This document shows positions 1-8,412 of a stretch of DNA of 64,000 nucleotides, one piece after another. The DNA is from Cryomorphaceae bacterium. GTDB lineage: Bacteria > Bacteroidota > Bacteroidia > Flavobacteriales > Schleiferiaceae. The notes beneath the pieces are model-generated. The model saw only the letters and a program-made list of their open reading frames with translations, did no database searches and was not told the DNA's origin. Positions within the stretch are counted from its first letter, which is position 1, and every line of letters begins with the position of its first letter. Position numbers and translations under genes: made by a program. Where the stretch lies: the NCBI GenBank assembly GCA_017858515.1, contig JAFMBM010000003.1, positions 39,415 through 103,414 on the forward strand. The letters are read 5' to 3'.

Positions 1-126
1 AGGAATAGCGGCTAATTCCCTGCTCGTTTCTAAAACTTGTTCATAGCTTTCAGCGCTGCAAGGCCCTGCAATGAGCATTGGACTATTACCATTTGACCTG
101 AAGAAAGACTCCTTTTTAAGTACCAT
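1..126 (-). CDS. 3-deoxy-7-phosphoheptulonate synthase, N-terminal part (runs off the window)
   Basis: Reading the minus strand from the ATG at 126 gives 42 codons that run open to base 1. Residues about 17-27 read PMLIAGPCSAE, the strand-1 motif of class I-beta DAHP synthases, which condense phosphoenolpyruvate and erythrose 4-phosphate in the first step of the shikimate pathway. KDO8P synthases share the fold, but they normally have GPC followed by V/I rather than SAES, so DAHP synthase is the better call. In Bacteroidota this enzyme is often fused to a chorismate mutase domain; that part would lie outside the window and cannot be seen. The gene starts 21 bases downstream of the rsmI stop on the same strand, so the two may be cotranscribed. 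Confidence 0.8.
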   Translation of the reverse strand, partial: MVLKKESFFRSNGNSPMLIAGPCSAESYEQVLETSRELAAIP

Positions 127-147
127 ATATTCTTAACATTCAATTGC

Positions 148-843
148 CTATTCCGTTCTCAATTCAGCGGATTTTTTCGGCAAACCTCCCACGACCACCA
201 CAATCTCCCCTTTAGGAGCGACCGATTCGAAATGAACGATTAGGTCTTGTAAACTTCCTCTTTTATGCTCTTCAAACAACTTAGTAAGTTCTCTACTAAC
301 GGCAACCTTTCTATCCAAGCCGAAAAAAGGCACCATCTCTTTTAAAGTTCTGAGAAGCCTATGCGGAGCTTCATAAAAGACTATCGTTCGCTGTTCCATG
401 GAGAGCAACTCTAGTTTTGATGATTTTCCTTTCTTGGCTGGAAGGAATCCCTCAAAAATAAAGCGATCACATGGAAGGCCAGAGGCAACCAAAGCTGGAA
501 TAAAAGCCACTGGACCAGGAAGGCATTCTATTTCTATTCCCTGCTCTATGCATGCCCTTACTAATAGATAACCTGGATCAGAAATTGCAGGGGTACCTGC
601 ATCTGAAACTAATCCGACCTTCTGACCGTTCTTAATTAAACCGATGTATTGGTCTAGTACCTTGTGTTCGTTGTTTAAATGGAAACTCTTCAAGGGTTTA
701 GAAATGCCAAAACGTTTGAGTAAAATCCCAGTGTTCCGCGTATCTTCCGCTAAGATTATATCCATCTCTTCTAGTATGCGCAAACTACGCGGTGAAGCAT
801 CCTCCAAATTTCCAATTGGAGTTGGTACAAGAAATAATTTCAT
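148..843 (-). CDS. rsmI: 16S rRNA (cytidine(1402)-2'-O)-methyltransferase RsmI
   Basis: The protein is a tetrapyrrole-methylase-fold SAM-dependent enzyme that 2'-O-methylates C1402 in the decoding centre of 16S rRNA. The start MKLFLVPTPIGNLEDAS at 843 is the typical RsmI N-terminus with the PTPIGNL motif. It is followed by AEDTRNT, SDAGTPAISDPG and the LPGP..A...SGLP block that line the SAM and RNA sites. The reading frame stays open upstream to 1014, but that extension matches nothing expected and overlaps a divergent gene, so I chose 843. The length of 231 residues is normal for the family. The start region overlaps the 5' end of a divergent hypothetical gene. Confidence 0.93.
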   Translation of the reverse strand: MKLFLVPTPIGNLEDASPRSLRILEEMDIILAEDTRNTGILLKRFGISKPLKSFHLNNEHKVLDQYIGLIKNGQKVGLVSDAGTPAISDPGYLLVRACIEQGIEIECLPGPVAFIPALVASGLPCDRFIFEGFLPAKKGKSSKLELLSMEQRTIVFYEAPHRLLRTLKEMVPFFGLDRKVAVSRELTKLFEEHKRGSLQDLIVHFESVAPKGEIVVVVGGLPKKSAELRTE

Positions 844-1309
844 TAATGCAAAGATCGCATGTGGATTGGTGTTCTTGTTTCTTTTTGGCTCTTTTAAATT
901 AAATGCACAAGAAGAGCAACCGATTGATAAGGTTTTAAAAGTTCTTTCTTCTCCTTCTAGTGCTATGCCTGAAAAAGCTATTTCCATTTTGGAAAGCCAT
1001 AGCTGGGAAGCCATTGCCTATTGGGACCCTGGAACTGAAGCCATTGTGACCAATTTATTTGAGGCCGTTCCGGATGTTTATCGATTTGACCGAGGAAACT
1101 TTAAAATCTTTCTACAAACACAAGGTGGAAAACCACAAACGGTAAACGGGAAGTATACCCTATTTGGATCTGAAATTCAGCTATTCAAAAAAGATCAAAA
1201 TGAGATTATAGATCGTTGGAAGGTTCTCTTCTTAAGCAATGAGTACCTTGCATTGGATATGGGAGATTTGCATGTCTTTTTCGTTCTCCCCGACAACGAT
1301 CCGTTTTAA
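776..1309 (+). CDS. Hypothetical secreted protein
   Basis: I do not recognise this family. The frame encodes a signal peptide (LVFLFLFGSFKLNAQ, with likely cleavage after LNA) followed by about 130 residues rich in alternating beta-type sequence (YWDPGTEAIV, KYTLFGSEIQLF), so a small periplasmic or surface beta domain is plausible. The only in-frame ATG near the signal peptide is at 776. Using it puts 68 bases of the gene inside the divergent rsmI and gives a long n-region. An ATT at 842, a TTG at 866 or a GTG at 869 would give a compact signal peptide but are weaker start codons. The start is therefore uncertain while the body and stop are secure. The next gene follows 25 bases downstream. 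Confidence 0.6.
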   Translation: MRKLRGEASSKFPIGVGTRNNFINAKIACGLVFLFLFGSFKLNAQEEQPIDKVLKVLSSPSSAMPEKAISILESHSWEAIAYWDPGTEAIVTNLFEAVPDVYRFDRGNFKIFLQTQGGKPQTVNGKYTLFGSEIQLFKKDQNEIIDRWKVLFLSNEYLALDMGDLHVFFVLPDNDPF

Positions 1310-1334
1310 TAATTTTACAACAAAGGCAACATAA

Positions 1335-1739
1335 ATGGCTATTCAGAAAAACAATGTCGAGATCAGTCGATTGCAAAAAGAAATTGCATCTTATCTAACC
1401 TTAGGTTCCACTGAAGTAATCTTTGAATTTGATGAATCCTCAACTTCAGTGCGCTTGAATTTAATTACGGTTAACCCCAGACACAATCAATCCTTCTTAT
1501 TTCATTTGGTTGAAGGGCATAGCGAAGTAGAATGTCTTAAAGAAATGTTGGAGTACGTCAAGACCTACAAGGAAAAAAGAAGTAGCTACACTATACAATG
1601 GAGTTCTAAAATGGAAAATGAACTTCAAACTTCTTATTTCCGCGCGAAAGATATACCCGAAGCTATCGAAAAGCTTCAATTTGGAAGGGATCCTAATAGC
1701 CTTATTATTTTCAGCGTTGTTTTAAATCCAATGAGCTAA
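1335..1739 (+). CDS. Hypothetical protein (134 aa)
   Basis: This is a complete ORF with an ATG start, no signal peptide and no membrane segment, so it should be cytoplasmic. The sequence shows an N-terminal amphipathic helix (ISRLQKEIASYL), several beta-prone stretches (STEVIFEFDES, SVRLNLITVNP), a central helix (CLKEMLEYVKTYKEKR) and a C-terminal strand (LIIFSVVLNP), an alpha/beta layout. I recognise no motif. It follows the secreted hypothetical gene by 25 bases on the same strand. A TAnnTTTA-like box (TAATTTTA) lies just upstream around 1310-1318, so it may have its own promoter. Codon use resembles the neighbours. Confidence 0.65.
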   Translation: MAIQKNNVEISRLQKEIASYLTLGSTEVIFEFDESSTSVRLNLITVNPRHNQSFLFHLVEGHSEVECLKEMLEYVKTYKEKRSSYTIQWSSKMENELQTSYFRAKDIPEAIEKLQFGRDPNSLIIFSVVLNPMS

Positions 1740-1850
1740 TTTCAAGTGATTTTTCTTACAATATTATCAAGCGAAAAACCATTTAACTAAATGATTTGCA
1801 GACCTTAATAAATTTTCCTACTTTCATCACGCAAGAAGATGAGAAGTTAA

Positions 1851-1949
1851 ATGGAAATGACAAACAAAACAAAAGCAACAATACAGATTGGTGGTGTGGT
1901 AGCCCTGATTGCTGGTATCGTGGCATTAGCCGTAATTTTAGCCACTTGA
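1851..1949 (+). CDS. Small single-pass membrane peptide (32 aa)
   Basis: ATG at 1851 opens a 32-codon frame ending with TGA at 1947-1949. The N-terminus is short, charged and polar (MEMTNKTKAT). It is followed by one uninterrupted hydrophobic stretch (IGGVVALIAGIVALAVILAT) long enough to cross the membrane. A purine-rich run (AGAAGATGAGAAG) precedes the start. The frame sits 64 bases upstream of the TerB/DnaJ gene on the same strand. An overlapping longer frame (1796-2017) has an implausible Trp/Cys-rich composition, and I prefer this one. It could be a genuine small membrane protein cotranscribed with its neighbour, but nothing beyond composition and position supports it. Confidence 0.4.
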   Translation: MEMTNKTKATIQIGGVVALIAGIVALAVILAT

Positions 1950-2013
1950 GAGAGCTGTGTCCTTTAGATTCTAAAGCATCTACTATCCTCAGGACAAGAA
2001 TTAGGATAGCAAG

Positions 2014-2760
2014 GTGAATCAGTATCTAAAATGGATGATTGCTGGTGGTCTAGGTTGGGCTTTTGCAGGTCCAGTTGGTCTGATATTGGGTATTGCTCTA
2101 GGCAACATTATTGAAACATATTCTAATTCAAACAAAGAGAATGAGTCTGATTCTCCCAAAAGAAAACTAAAAGAATACTCCCAACCAGGAGATTTTGAAA
2201 TTAGTCTATTAATACTTTCTGCCGTTGTAATTAAGGCTGATGGTATTTCAAAAACAGAGGAGCTCGATTACGTTAGAAGGTATTTCGCCAAAATGTACGG
2301 AGCTAGAAGAGCTAATGAGAGTTTTGCTCTATTCAAAGAAATCATTAATCAGCCAATCTCTATTCACAGCGTATGCTCTCAGATAAGAGGTCATATGTCT
2401 CATGCAGGTAGATTACAATTGATTTATTTTCTATTCGGCTTGGCTAAGTCTGATGGTATCGTTAGCAACGATGAAGTTAATATTATTCAGAAAATTGCGA
2501 ACTACTTGTATATCAACGACAAAGACTTTTTGTCCATTCGTTCTATGTATTATGTTAAGAGCGCCCATCATTACGAGGTCTTAGAAATCAATCCTGAAGT
2601 GAACGATGATGAAGTTAAAAGAGCTTACAGACGCATGGTATTAAAATTCCACCCCGACAAGGTCGAAGGTTTGGGAGAAGAAGTCCGAAAAGGTGCTCAA
2701 GAGAAGTTCCTACAAATTCAGTTAGCTTATGAAGAAATTAAAAAAGAACGCGGTCTCTAG
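2014..2760 (+). CDS. TerB-like / DnaJ C-terminal domain protein (DjlA-like)
   Basis: The protein has an N-terminal Gly-rich hydrophobic segment (GGLGWAFAGPVGLILGIALG, residues 10-30) that could anchor it in the membrane. A TerB-type helical domain follows (about 60-185, with acidic SAVVIKADGISKTE and GLAKSDGIVSNDE motifs typical of the repeated TerB half-sites), and then a C-terminal J domain with the catalytic HPDK loop (about residue 213). This order matches DjlA-like co-chaperones, which stimulate DnaK from the membrane. The start is GTG at 2014, because the conserved hydrophobic N-terminus begins there; an ATG seven codons downstream is the alternative. It ends before the strong bidirectional terminator. 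Confidence 0.85.
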   Translation: MNQYLKWMIAGGLGWAFAGPVGLILGIALGNIIETYSNSNKENESDSPKRKLKEYSQPGDFEISLLILSAVVIKADGISKTEELDYVRRYFAKMYGARRANESFALFKEIINQPISIHSVCSQIRGHMSHAGRLQLIYFLFGLAKSDGIVSNDEVNIIQKIANYLYINDKDFLSIRSMYYVKSAHHYEVLEINPEVNDDEVKRAYRRMVLKFHPDKVEGLGEEVRKGAQEKFLQIQLAYEEIKKERGL

Positions 2761-2938
2761 CTGTCATTAAGCACACTAGTAACTAAGGTAGTCAACAATT
2801 AAAGCGGATCAGAAGGCATCGCTCGGATGACAAATAGCCTTACTCCATAAGCTTCATACAAACCTCCCATGTCTATTTTTATGTTCTCAGTTGACCTTCC
2901 AATTCCGAAATAGGCCAACATATACTTATCACGTAAAG

Positions 2939-2979
2939 AGCAAAAAAATTCCCCTCGTATTGAGGGGAATTTTTTTGCT
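2939..2979. terminator. Bidirectional intrinsic terminator
   Basis: A perfect 18-bp inverted repeat (arms 2939-2956 and 2962-2979, five-base loop GTATT) has a GC-rich core GAGGGG flanked by seven A on one side and seven T on the other. It therefore works as a rho-independent terminator in both directions, closing the TerB/DnaJ transcript on the plus strand and the act-cox operon on the minus strand. The right arm reaches the first base of the coxA stop codon. Confidence 0.93.
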
Positions 2980-4787
2980 TAATGTGTCTCTTCTTCGCCA
3001 GGACCGAGTGGAATTGTTTGGGGCACAAAGTCCTCATCCATTCCTGGTTTACTGTAATCATAAGCCCAACGGTGTACGGTAGGCAACTCTCCTGGCCAAT
3101 TACCATGTATATGCTCCACAGGAGCAGTCCACTCTAAAGTATTTGATTTCCATGGATTTTGCGCTGATCTTTTTCCTCTGAACATACTGTAGAAGAAATT
3201 GAAAAAGAAAATACCTTGTGCAATTGCACCCAAGATAGCGAAATTGCTAATTAATATGTTAATATCTGCAAGGTCATCAAACATTGGAAACGCCGTGTTG
3301 GTGTAATAACGTCTTGGTAAACCTGCCATTCCTAGAAAGTGCATTGGAAAGAACACTCCATAAGCACTAATGAAAGTGAGCCAGAAGTGAAAATATCCCA
3401 TAGTCTTATTCATTCTACGTCCCCACATTCTTGGGAACCAATGGTAAATACCAGCGAACATTCCAAATATGGCTGAAAGACCCATCACAATATGGAAATG
3501 GGCTACGACAAAGTATGTATCATGAACATTAATATCTAGAGCAGAATCACCCAAGATAATCCCAGTTAAACCTCCAGTTATAAAAGTACTTACCAGCGCA
3601 ATAGAAAACAACATCGCAGGGGTAAACCTGATATTTCCCTTCCAAAGAGTAGTTATATAGTTGAATGCCTTAACTGCAGATGGAATTGCAATCAATAAAG
3701 TTGTAAACGTAAATACAGATCCTAAGAATGGATTCATTCCTGTTACAAACATATGATGCCCCCAAACTATAAAGCTTAAGAATGCAATTGCCAAAATAGA
3801 TCCAACCATTGCCCTATAACCAAAAATAGGTTTTCTAGAATTGGTTGCAATTACTTCAGAGGTAATACCCAATGCTGGCAACAAAATAATATATACCTCC
3901 GGGTGTCCGAGGAACCAAAACAAATGTTGAAATAGTACTGGACTTCCGCCAGCATGATCCAAAACTTCTCCGCCTATGAAAATATCACTCAGATAAAAAC
4001 TTGTACCCATGCTACGGTCAAAAACCAACAACAACGCAGCAGATAAGAGAACAGGGAAAGAAAGTACACCAAGAATAGCTGTAACAAAGAACGCCCAAAT
4101 GGTAAGAGGTAGTCGAGTCATACTCATCCCCTTTGTTCTCAAGTTCAACACTGTAACAATATAATTCAATGCCCCTAGAAGCGAACTAACAATAAACAAG
4201 GTCATACTAACCAACCAAAGAGTCATTCCCGCTCCAGAACCAGGTATAGCTTGAGGTAAAGCGCTTAGAGGCGGATATACCGTCCAACCAGCACTTGCAG
4301 GCCCGCTAGTCACGAACAAGCTAATCACCATTATAACACTAGAAACAAAGAAAAACCAATAGGATAGCATATTCATAAATCCACTGGCCATGTCTCTTGC
4401 ACCAATTTGAAGTGGAATCAAAAGATTTGAAAATGTTCCGCTCAAACCAGCCGTAAGAACGAAGAACACCATGATGGTACCATGAATAGTAACGAGAGCC
4501 AAATAAATACTAGAATCCATAACACCATCAGGCGCCCACTTGCCCAGCAGTTTTTCTAATATAGGAAATCCTTGTTCTGGCCATGCTAGTTGAAGGCGGA
4601 ATAATACCGACATCATCATACCAATGGTTCCCATAACAATACCTGTTAAGAGGAACTGCTTAGCAATCATTTTATGATCTTGGCTGAATACGTAGGTATT
4701 CCAAAAATTTGCCTCGTGATGGTGATCATCATGAGAGTGATCGTGCGTATCTGTGTGCATTGTTTCTGCTGATTGGATATCTGACAT
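2979..4787 (-). CDS. coxA: Cytochrome c oxidase subunit I (heme-copper oxidase)
   Basis: This is the catalytic, proton-pumping subunit of an aa3-type terminal oxidase in the cytoplasmic membrane. The 602-residue length and about 12 hydrophobic segments fit the family. Visible ligands are a low-spin heme His102 (TIHGT), a CuB site with His295 and the crosslinking Tyr299 in GHPEVY plus His344/His345 (WGHHMF), heme a3 His430 and heme a His432 (VAHFHIVM). Glu297 in GHPEVY is the D-channel glutamate of A1-type oxidases. The N-terminus is unusually His/Asp-rich (residues 11-24). The gene is the last of the act-cox operon, 12 bases after coxB, and its stop touches a strong terminator. It should receive electrons from the ACIII encoded upstream. 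Confidence 0.97.
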   Translation of the reverse strand: MSDIQSAETMHTDTHDHSHDDHHHEANFWNTYVFSQDHKMIAKQFLLTGIVMGTIGMMMSVLFRLQLAWPEQGFPILEKLLGKWAPDGVMDSSIYLALVTIHGTIMVFFVLTAGLSGTFSNLLIPLQIGARDMASGFMNMLSYWFFFVSSVIMVISLFVTSGPASAGWTVYPPLSALPQAIPGSGAGMTLWLVSMTLFIVSSLLGALNYIVTVLNLRTKGMSMTRLPLTIWAFFVTAILGVLSFPVLLSAALLLVFDRSMGTSFYLSDIFIGGEVLDHAGGSPVLFQHLFWFLGHPEVYIILLPALGITSEVIATNSRKPIFGYRAMVGSILAIAFLSFIVWGHHMFVTGMNPFLGSVFTFTTLLIAIPSAVKAFNYITTLWKGNIRFTPAMLFSIALVSTFITGGLTGIILGDSALDINVHDTYFVVAHFHIVMGLSAIFGMFAGIYHWFPRMWGRRMNKTMGYFHFWLTFISAYGVFFPMHFLGMAGLPRRYYTNTAFPMFDDLADINILISNFAILGAIAQGIFFFNFFYSMFRGKRSAQNPWKSNTLEWTAPVEHIHGNWPGELPTVHRWAYDYSKPGMDEDFVPQTIPLGPGEEETH

Positions 4788-4799
4788 ATCAATCCAGTA

Positions 4800-5825
4800 T
4801 TAAAGCGTTTCTGCGAAAGTTTTCTGAGAGCTCATCCAGTTATCAAACTCCTCTTGACTTTCGACAACTATTTTCATTTGCATATTGTAGTGAGCTGAAC
4901 CACAAATTTTATTACATAATAAAACGTAATCAAACTCATAAAGTTCTTCTCCTTTTGCCTTACGTATAGCATTAATTGTAGCCGTCTTAGCGATTACATC
5001 TTGCTCCTTACGCATCTCTACAGTAGTTACATCTGGTGTTACTGCAAACTGTGTTACAGCACCCGGTACACAATTCATCTGTACACGAAAATGAGGCATA
5101 AAAGCCGAGTGGATCACATCCTGTGCTCTAAATCTAAAGAGGACCGGTTTACCAACTGGTAAATGAAGTTCCGTTGTAACGATATCGTCTAATGAAGCCC
5201 CATCAGTATCATCTACCCCTAAAACATTCACTCCTGCAATATTGCGGACGTTTGCATAACCCAACTGGTTATCTGCACCTGAGTATCTAGCATTCCAACC
5301 AAACTGTTTTGCGTAAATCTCCACAATCATTGGTTCTTCATCTTCAGGCCTAAACATGGTAGAATTCCACGTGGATAAACCATATAGAATCAATCCAGCT
5401 AAAACTATAGCGGGAATAAATGTCCAAATTAATTCCAACTTATCATTGTGCGATACAAACGTAGCCCTATTCGCTTTTTTACCCTTGTATTTGAAAGCAA
5501 AGTAAAACAGCAATGGCTGTGTAACGACGAACATTGCCGTTATTACAATCATAGAAATCGCCATTAAGTTATCCACCTCCTTTCCGTGAACCGAAGCAGA
5601 CTTTGGCAACATCACTTCCCAATACGACGCTGACATCCAAATAAACGTTATGAACATGCCAAACATGAATATCAGCATGTACCAACCTTGACGTTTGTTG
5701 TCGTCATCGGTTATCTCATTCTCATCCTTTCCCTTTAGGGCGTTTGAGATTTCGAAAATTCGAACAGCCTGACCTATTGCAACACCTGCAAGGACTAGAA
5801 CTATAATAATTAAAAGTGCGCTCAT
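4800..5825 (-). CDS. coxB: Cytochrome c oxidase subunit II with CuA site
   Basis: This subunit accepts electrons from a cytochrome c domain and passes them to subunit I. Four hydrophobic segments (about 1-22, 48-68, 88-112 and 132-152) precede the cupredoxin domain, more than the usual two. CuA ligands visible are His239, Cys304, Cys308, His312 and Met315 in CNKICGSAHYNM. The residue between the cysteines that is usually Glu (E198 in the bovine enzyme) is Lys306 here. That Glu gives CuA a backbone carbonyl but also a side-chain ligand to the Mg/Mn site, so that metal site may be altered. The cupredoxin domain carries a loop insertion around residues 184-215. The gene lies 12 bases after actF and 12 bases before coxA. 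Confidence 0.96.
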   Translation of the reverse strand: MSALLIIIVLVLAGVAIGQAVRIFEISNALKGKDENEITDDDNKRQGWYMLIFMFGMFITFIWMSASYWEVMLPKSASVHGKEVDNLMAISMIVITAMFVVTQPLLFYFAFKYKGKKANRATFVSHNDKLELIWTFIPAIVLAGLILYGLSTWNSTMFRPEDEEPMIVEIYAKQFGWNARYSGADNQLGYANVRNIAGVNVLGVDDTDGASLDDIVTTELHLPVGKPVLFRFRAQDVIHSAFMPHFRVQMNCVPGAVTQFAVTPDVTTVEMRKEQDVIAKTATINAIRKAKGEELYEFDYVLLCNKICGSAHYNMQMKIVVESQEEFDNWMSSQKTFAETL

Positions 5826-5837
5826 CTATAGAGGATC

Positions 5838-7190
5838 TTAGATGTGATGTAATTTACTCTCAGTTAACATAGGATGATTCTTTGGAACCAATGCCGCCTT
5901 AGCTAGGGAAGAAAAAACTACCCAGATAAAGAGCCCCATAAATCCGCAGAAAATGCCAAGGTCGATCAAACCAATTGACCACTCTACCCCAACCGTTCCA
6001 GGCATAATCATAACGAAATGATCTAACCAATGACCAGCCAATATGGCTATACCCGCTGTGATCACAAAGTACATATTCCTTTTGCTATCCCTGCTCATCA
6101 TAACCAGAATAGGAAACAAGAAGTTCAAAGCTAAGGCAGTCATAAATGGACCCTTGTATTCTTTGAAACGTATTAGATAATATGTAACTTCTTCAGGAAT
6201 GTTTGAATACCAGATAAGCATATATTGTGAGAACCAGAGGTAGGTCCAGAAAACACTAAAGGCAAACATAAATTTACCAAGGTCCTGCAAGTGGCTATGA
6301 TTCAATTCTGGCAGATAGCCATTCATTTTTAGATATATTGCGATTAACGTAATTACGGTTAAGGCTGACACAAATAATCCAGCGAAAGTGTACCAACCAA
6401 ATAAGGTGCTAAACCAATGAGTATCTATACTCATAATCCAATCCCAAGCCATCATTGAACTGGACACAGCAAAAAGAACCAAGAAAACAGCAGATAAGGT
6501 GCGCTTTTTCGACCATAATGCTGCCCCTTCCTCTTTAGAACCTGTATCTGCTTGAAGAGAATACTTCCTAAATAATTTTGCTCCCAACACCCAAATCAAT
6601 AGATAAACTACTGAGCGAGTAATAAAAAACCCAGGATTAAGATACCCTTGCTTACCTGCAATTATTGAATCATACGCCGGGCTTTCTGGGTCCATGATTC
6701 CTTCTGCCATCCAATGCCAAAGATGATGCACATGGAAAACCCCTAAAATGCTTAAACCAATTATCAACAAAACAGGTATTATCAAAAACTGAGACATGGC
6801 TTCCATGATCCTCAACACTACCACAGACCATCCCACTTGAGCCGCATATTGAATCGACAAGAAGAACAGTGCTCCTAAAGAAATGGCCATAAAAAAGAAA
6901 ATATTCACAAATAACCTAGACCATGGCTTATTCACCAACTGATGATGATTGTCATGCCCAACATCATGGCTACTAGTCTCATGATGATCATTCGAAGCAT
7001 GTTGATCCTCGCTATGCCCTGTGGCATGCTCTCCAACTACAGCTTGTGAATGTTCCTCATGACTAGTAATATGAGTAACATCTTCGTGACTTACTCCCTC
7101 TGACATTGTAAAATTCAATATCAAAGAGATTACTCCTACAGCCATTAAAATAAGGCTGAAACGTTTTGCTTTTGCGCTGAATACAAACAT
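5838..7190 (-). CDS. actF: Alternative complex III membrane subunit ActF
   Basis: ActF is the second large integral membrane subunit of alternative complex III, the quinol:electron-acceptor oxidoreductase that replaces bc1 in Bacteroidota. The protein begins with one hydrophobic helix (about 9-28). A long His/Glu/Asp-rich segment follows (about 34-85, dominated by H, E, S and D), then about nine hydrophobic segments of the NrfD-like membrane domain from residue 92. The identity rests on position (between actE and coxB) and on the PWSRLFVNIFFFMAISLGA-type start of the membrane domain. It is separated from actE by four bases, so cotranscription is expected. The His-rich insertion is the odd feature. 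Confidence 0.93.
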   Translation of the reverse strand: MFVFSAKAKRFSLILMAVGVISLILNFTMSEGVSHEDVTHITSHEEHSQAVVGEHATGHSEDQHASNDHHETSSHDVGHDNHHQLVNKPWSRLFVNIFFFMAISLGALFFLSIQYAAQVGWSVVVLRIMEAMSQFLIIPVLLIIGLSILGVFHVHHLWHWMAEGIMDPESPAYDSIIAGKQGYLNPGFFITRSVVYLLIWVLGAKLFRKYSLQADTGSKEEGAALWSKKRTLSAVFLVLFAVSSSMMAWDWIMSIDTHWFSTLFGWYTFAGLFVSALTVITLIAIYLKMNGYLPELNHSHLQDLGKFMFAFSVFWTYLWFSQYMLIWYSNIPEEVTYYLIRFKEYKGPFMTALALNFLFPILVMMSRDSKRNMYFVITAGIAILAGHWLDHFVMIMPGTVGVEWSIGLIDLGIFCGFMGLFIWVVFSSLAKAALVPKNHPMLTESKLHHI

Positions 7191-7194
7191 GTTA

Positions 7195-7830
7195 TCAGAC
7201 TTCAGGATTGGTTTGCTCTTCTACACTTGCAGTAACTGGATTTGGAGAAGGATCATTTCTCAACTGTAAAACATACTGCACTATTTTCCAGCGTTCATCA
7301 TGACTCAACTGTGAAGCATGTGAGCCCATTATATTCTTGCCATACATAATTACATGGTAGATACTTCCTTCTGTAATATTAGGAAGCTTTTCACTTGAGT
7401 ACGATGGTACCCCAAGTATCTTTTCTCTTTCTACTAGAATTCCATTTCCATCCCCCTTTTCTCCGTGGCAATGACTACAAAAAATGGTATATAACTCCTT
7501 TGCATCCTGCATCAACAATTCTTTTTCTTCAGAGGTAAAAGATCTAAGATCCCAAGGAGTTTTAAGATAAGCTAAGGCCGAATCATAACCTTGCTGAGAA
7601 TTGCTATAATCATATGGAATATAACCTCTAGCTATAGTGCCATTTACGGGTTTACGAGCACTCAGCCCATCTTCAAAATTAGGATTGCTTGTATAGGCCT
7701 CAAACGCTGGTCCTCTATACATATTAGGCATATACTCCAATGCAGTTTGAGTTTTATCTCTTCTGCACGAAGTCCCAAAAACTAGGGCAAGGGCTAACAC
7801 TGTCCCTAAAATGAGGAAAGTCTTCTTCAT
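7195..7830 (-). CDS. actE: Alternative complex III monoheme cytochrome c subunit ActE
   Basis: The protein starts with a hydrophobic export signal ending at FGTSC (Cys22), so it is probably a lipoprotein anchored at the periplasmic face. One c-type heme motif CSHCH is at residues 118-122 (FCSHCHGEKGDGNG), with a downstream Met (NIMGSH, about 168) as the probable sixth ligand. ActE is known to carry one heme and is the likely exit point of electrons from ACIII toward the oxidase CuA domain. The gene lies between actD and actF, nine bases after actD and four bases before actF. A length of 211 residues is usual for Bacteroidota ActE. Confidence 0.94.
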   Translation of the reverse strand: MKKTFLILGTVLALALVFGTSCRRDKTQTALEYMPNMYRGPAFEAYTSNPNFEDGLSARKPVNGTIARGYIPYDYSNSQQGYDSALAYLKTPWDLRSFTSEEKELLMQDAKELYTIFCSHCHGEKGDGNGILVEREKILGVPSYSSEKLPNITEGSIYHVIMYGKNIMGSHASQLSHDERWKIVQYVLQLRNDPSPNPVTASVEEQTNPEV

Positions 7831-7839
7831 CTCTTCTTA

Positions 7840-8412
7840 TTAATGCAATTCAACTGCACCTGTATCCTTTAAAATAGCTATCAACTGATCGCGGTCGCCT
7901 TTTAACTCCACTTCCATTAAGAACATATCATCCGTTGTTCTAGGATCAGGATTCATTGCCTTTCTACCTGGAAATAAACCATTTCTAACAAAGAAAGTCC
8001 ATACCATTAAATGAGCGGCAAAGAAGACAGTTAATTCGAACATTATGGGCACAAAAGCTGGCATATTTTGAATCCAGGTGAAACTTGGTTTTCCACCAAT
8101 ATTCTGTGGCCAATCGACTACCATCATATAGTATGTCATCGCTATAGCGGTACTTAACCCCAAAAGACCATACATAAAAGCAGTAATAGCTATTCTAGTC
8201 TCTTTTAATCCCATGGCCTTATCAAGACCATGAACTGGAAAAGGTGTAAATACTTCATGTATTTTATATCCTTTCGCTCTTAATGCCTTCACACTGCTCA
8301 TTAAGATATCATCATCATTGAACATTGCGCTCACAATGACTTTTTCTGAACCTCCATGATGACCGGAGGTATCAGCGCTTCCGTGTGCTATAATCTTCTC
8401 AGTGGTGTCCAT
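7840..8412 (-). CDS. actD: Alternative complex III subunit ActD (DUF3341)
   Basis: This is the DUF3341 protein that always accompanies ActC in alternative complex III. It has an N-terminal cytoplasmic-type domain (about 25-75, VIVSAMFNDDDILMSSVKAL, FTPFPVHGLDKAMGL) followed by two membrane helices (about 77-98 and 118-142) and a short tail. The PFPVHG and the paired transmembrane helices are the family hallmark. Its start lies 14 bases inside the end of actC, so translation is probably coupled. The N-terminus has a short His-rich patch (HGSADTSGHHGG), echoing His-rich tails in ActC, ActF and CoxA of the same operon. Confidence 0.95.
   Translation of the reverse strand: MDTTEKIIAHGSADTSGHHGGSEKVIVSAMFNDDDILMSSVKALRAKGYKIHEVFTPFPVHGLDKAMGLKETRIAITAFMYGLLGLSTAIAMTYYMMVVDWPQNIGGKPSFTWIQNMPAFVPIMFELTVFFAAHLMVWTFFVRNGLFPGRKAMNPDPRTTDDMFLMEVELKGDRDQLIAILKDTGAVELH

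Noticed and set aside
844..1014. N-terminal extension of rsmI to 1014
   Set aside because: The extra 57 residues are not RsmI-like and lie antisense to the secreted protein gene; the typical N-terminus begins at 843.
1796..2017. 73-codon plus-strand ORF
   Set aside because: Trp/Cys-rich unlikely composition; the overlapping frame 1851-1949 gives a far more protein-like small membrane peptide.
4709..4969. Plus-strand ORF across the coxA/coxB junction
   Set aside because: Antisense shadow of two firmly identified oxidase genes with no motif or signal.
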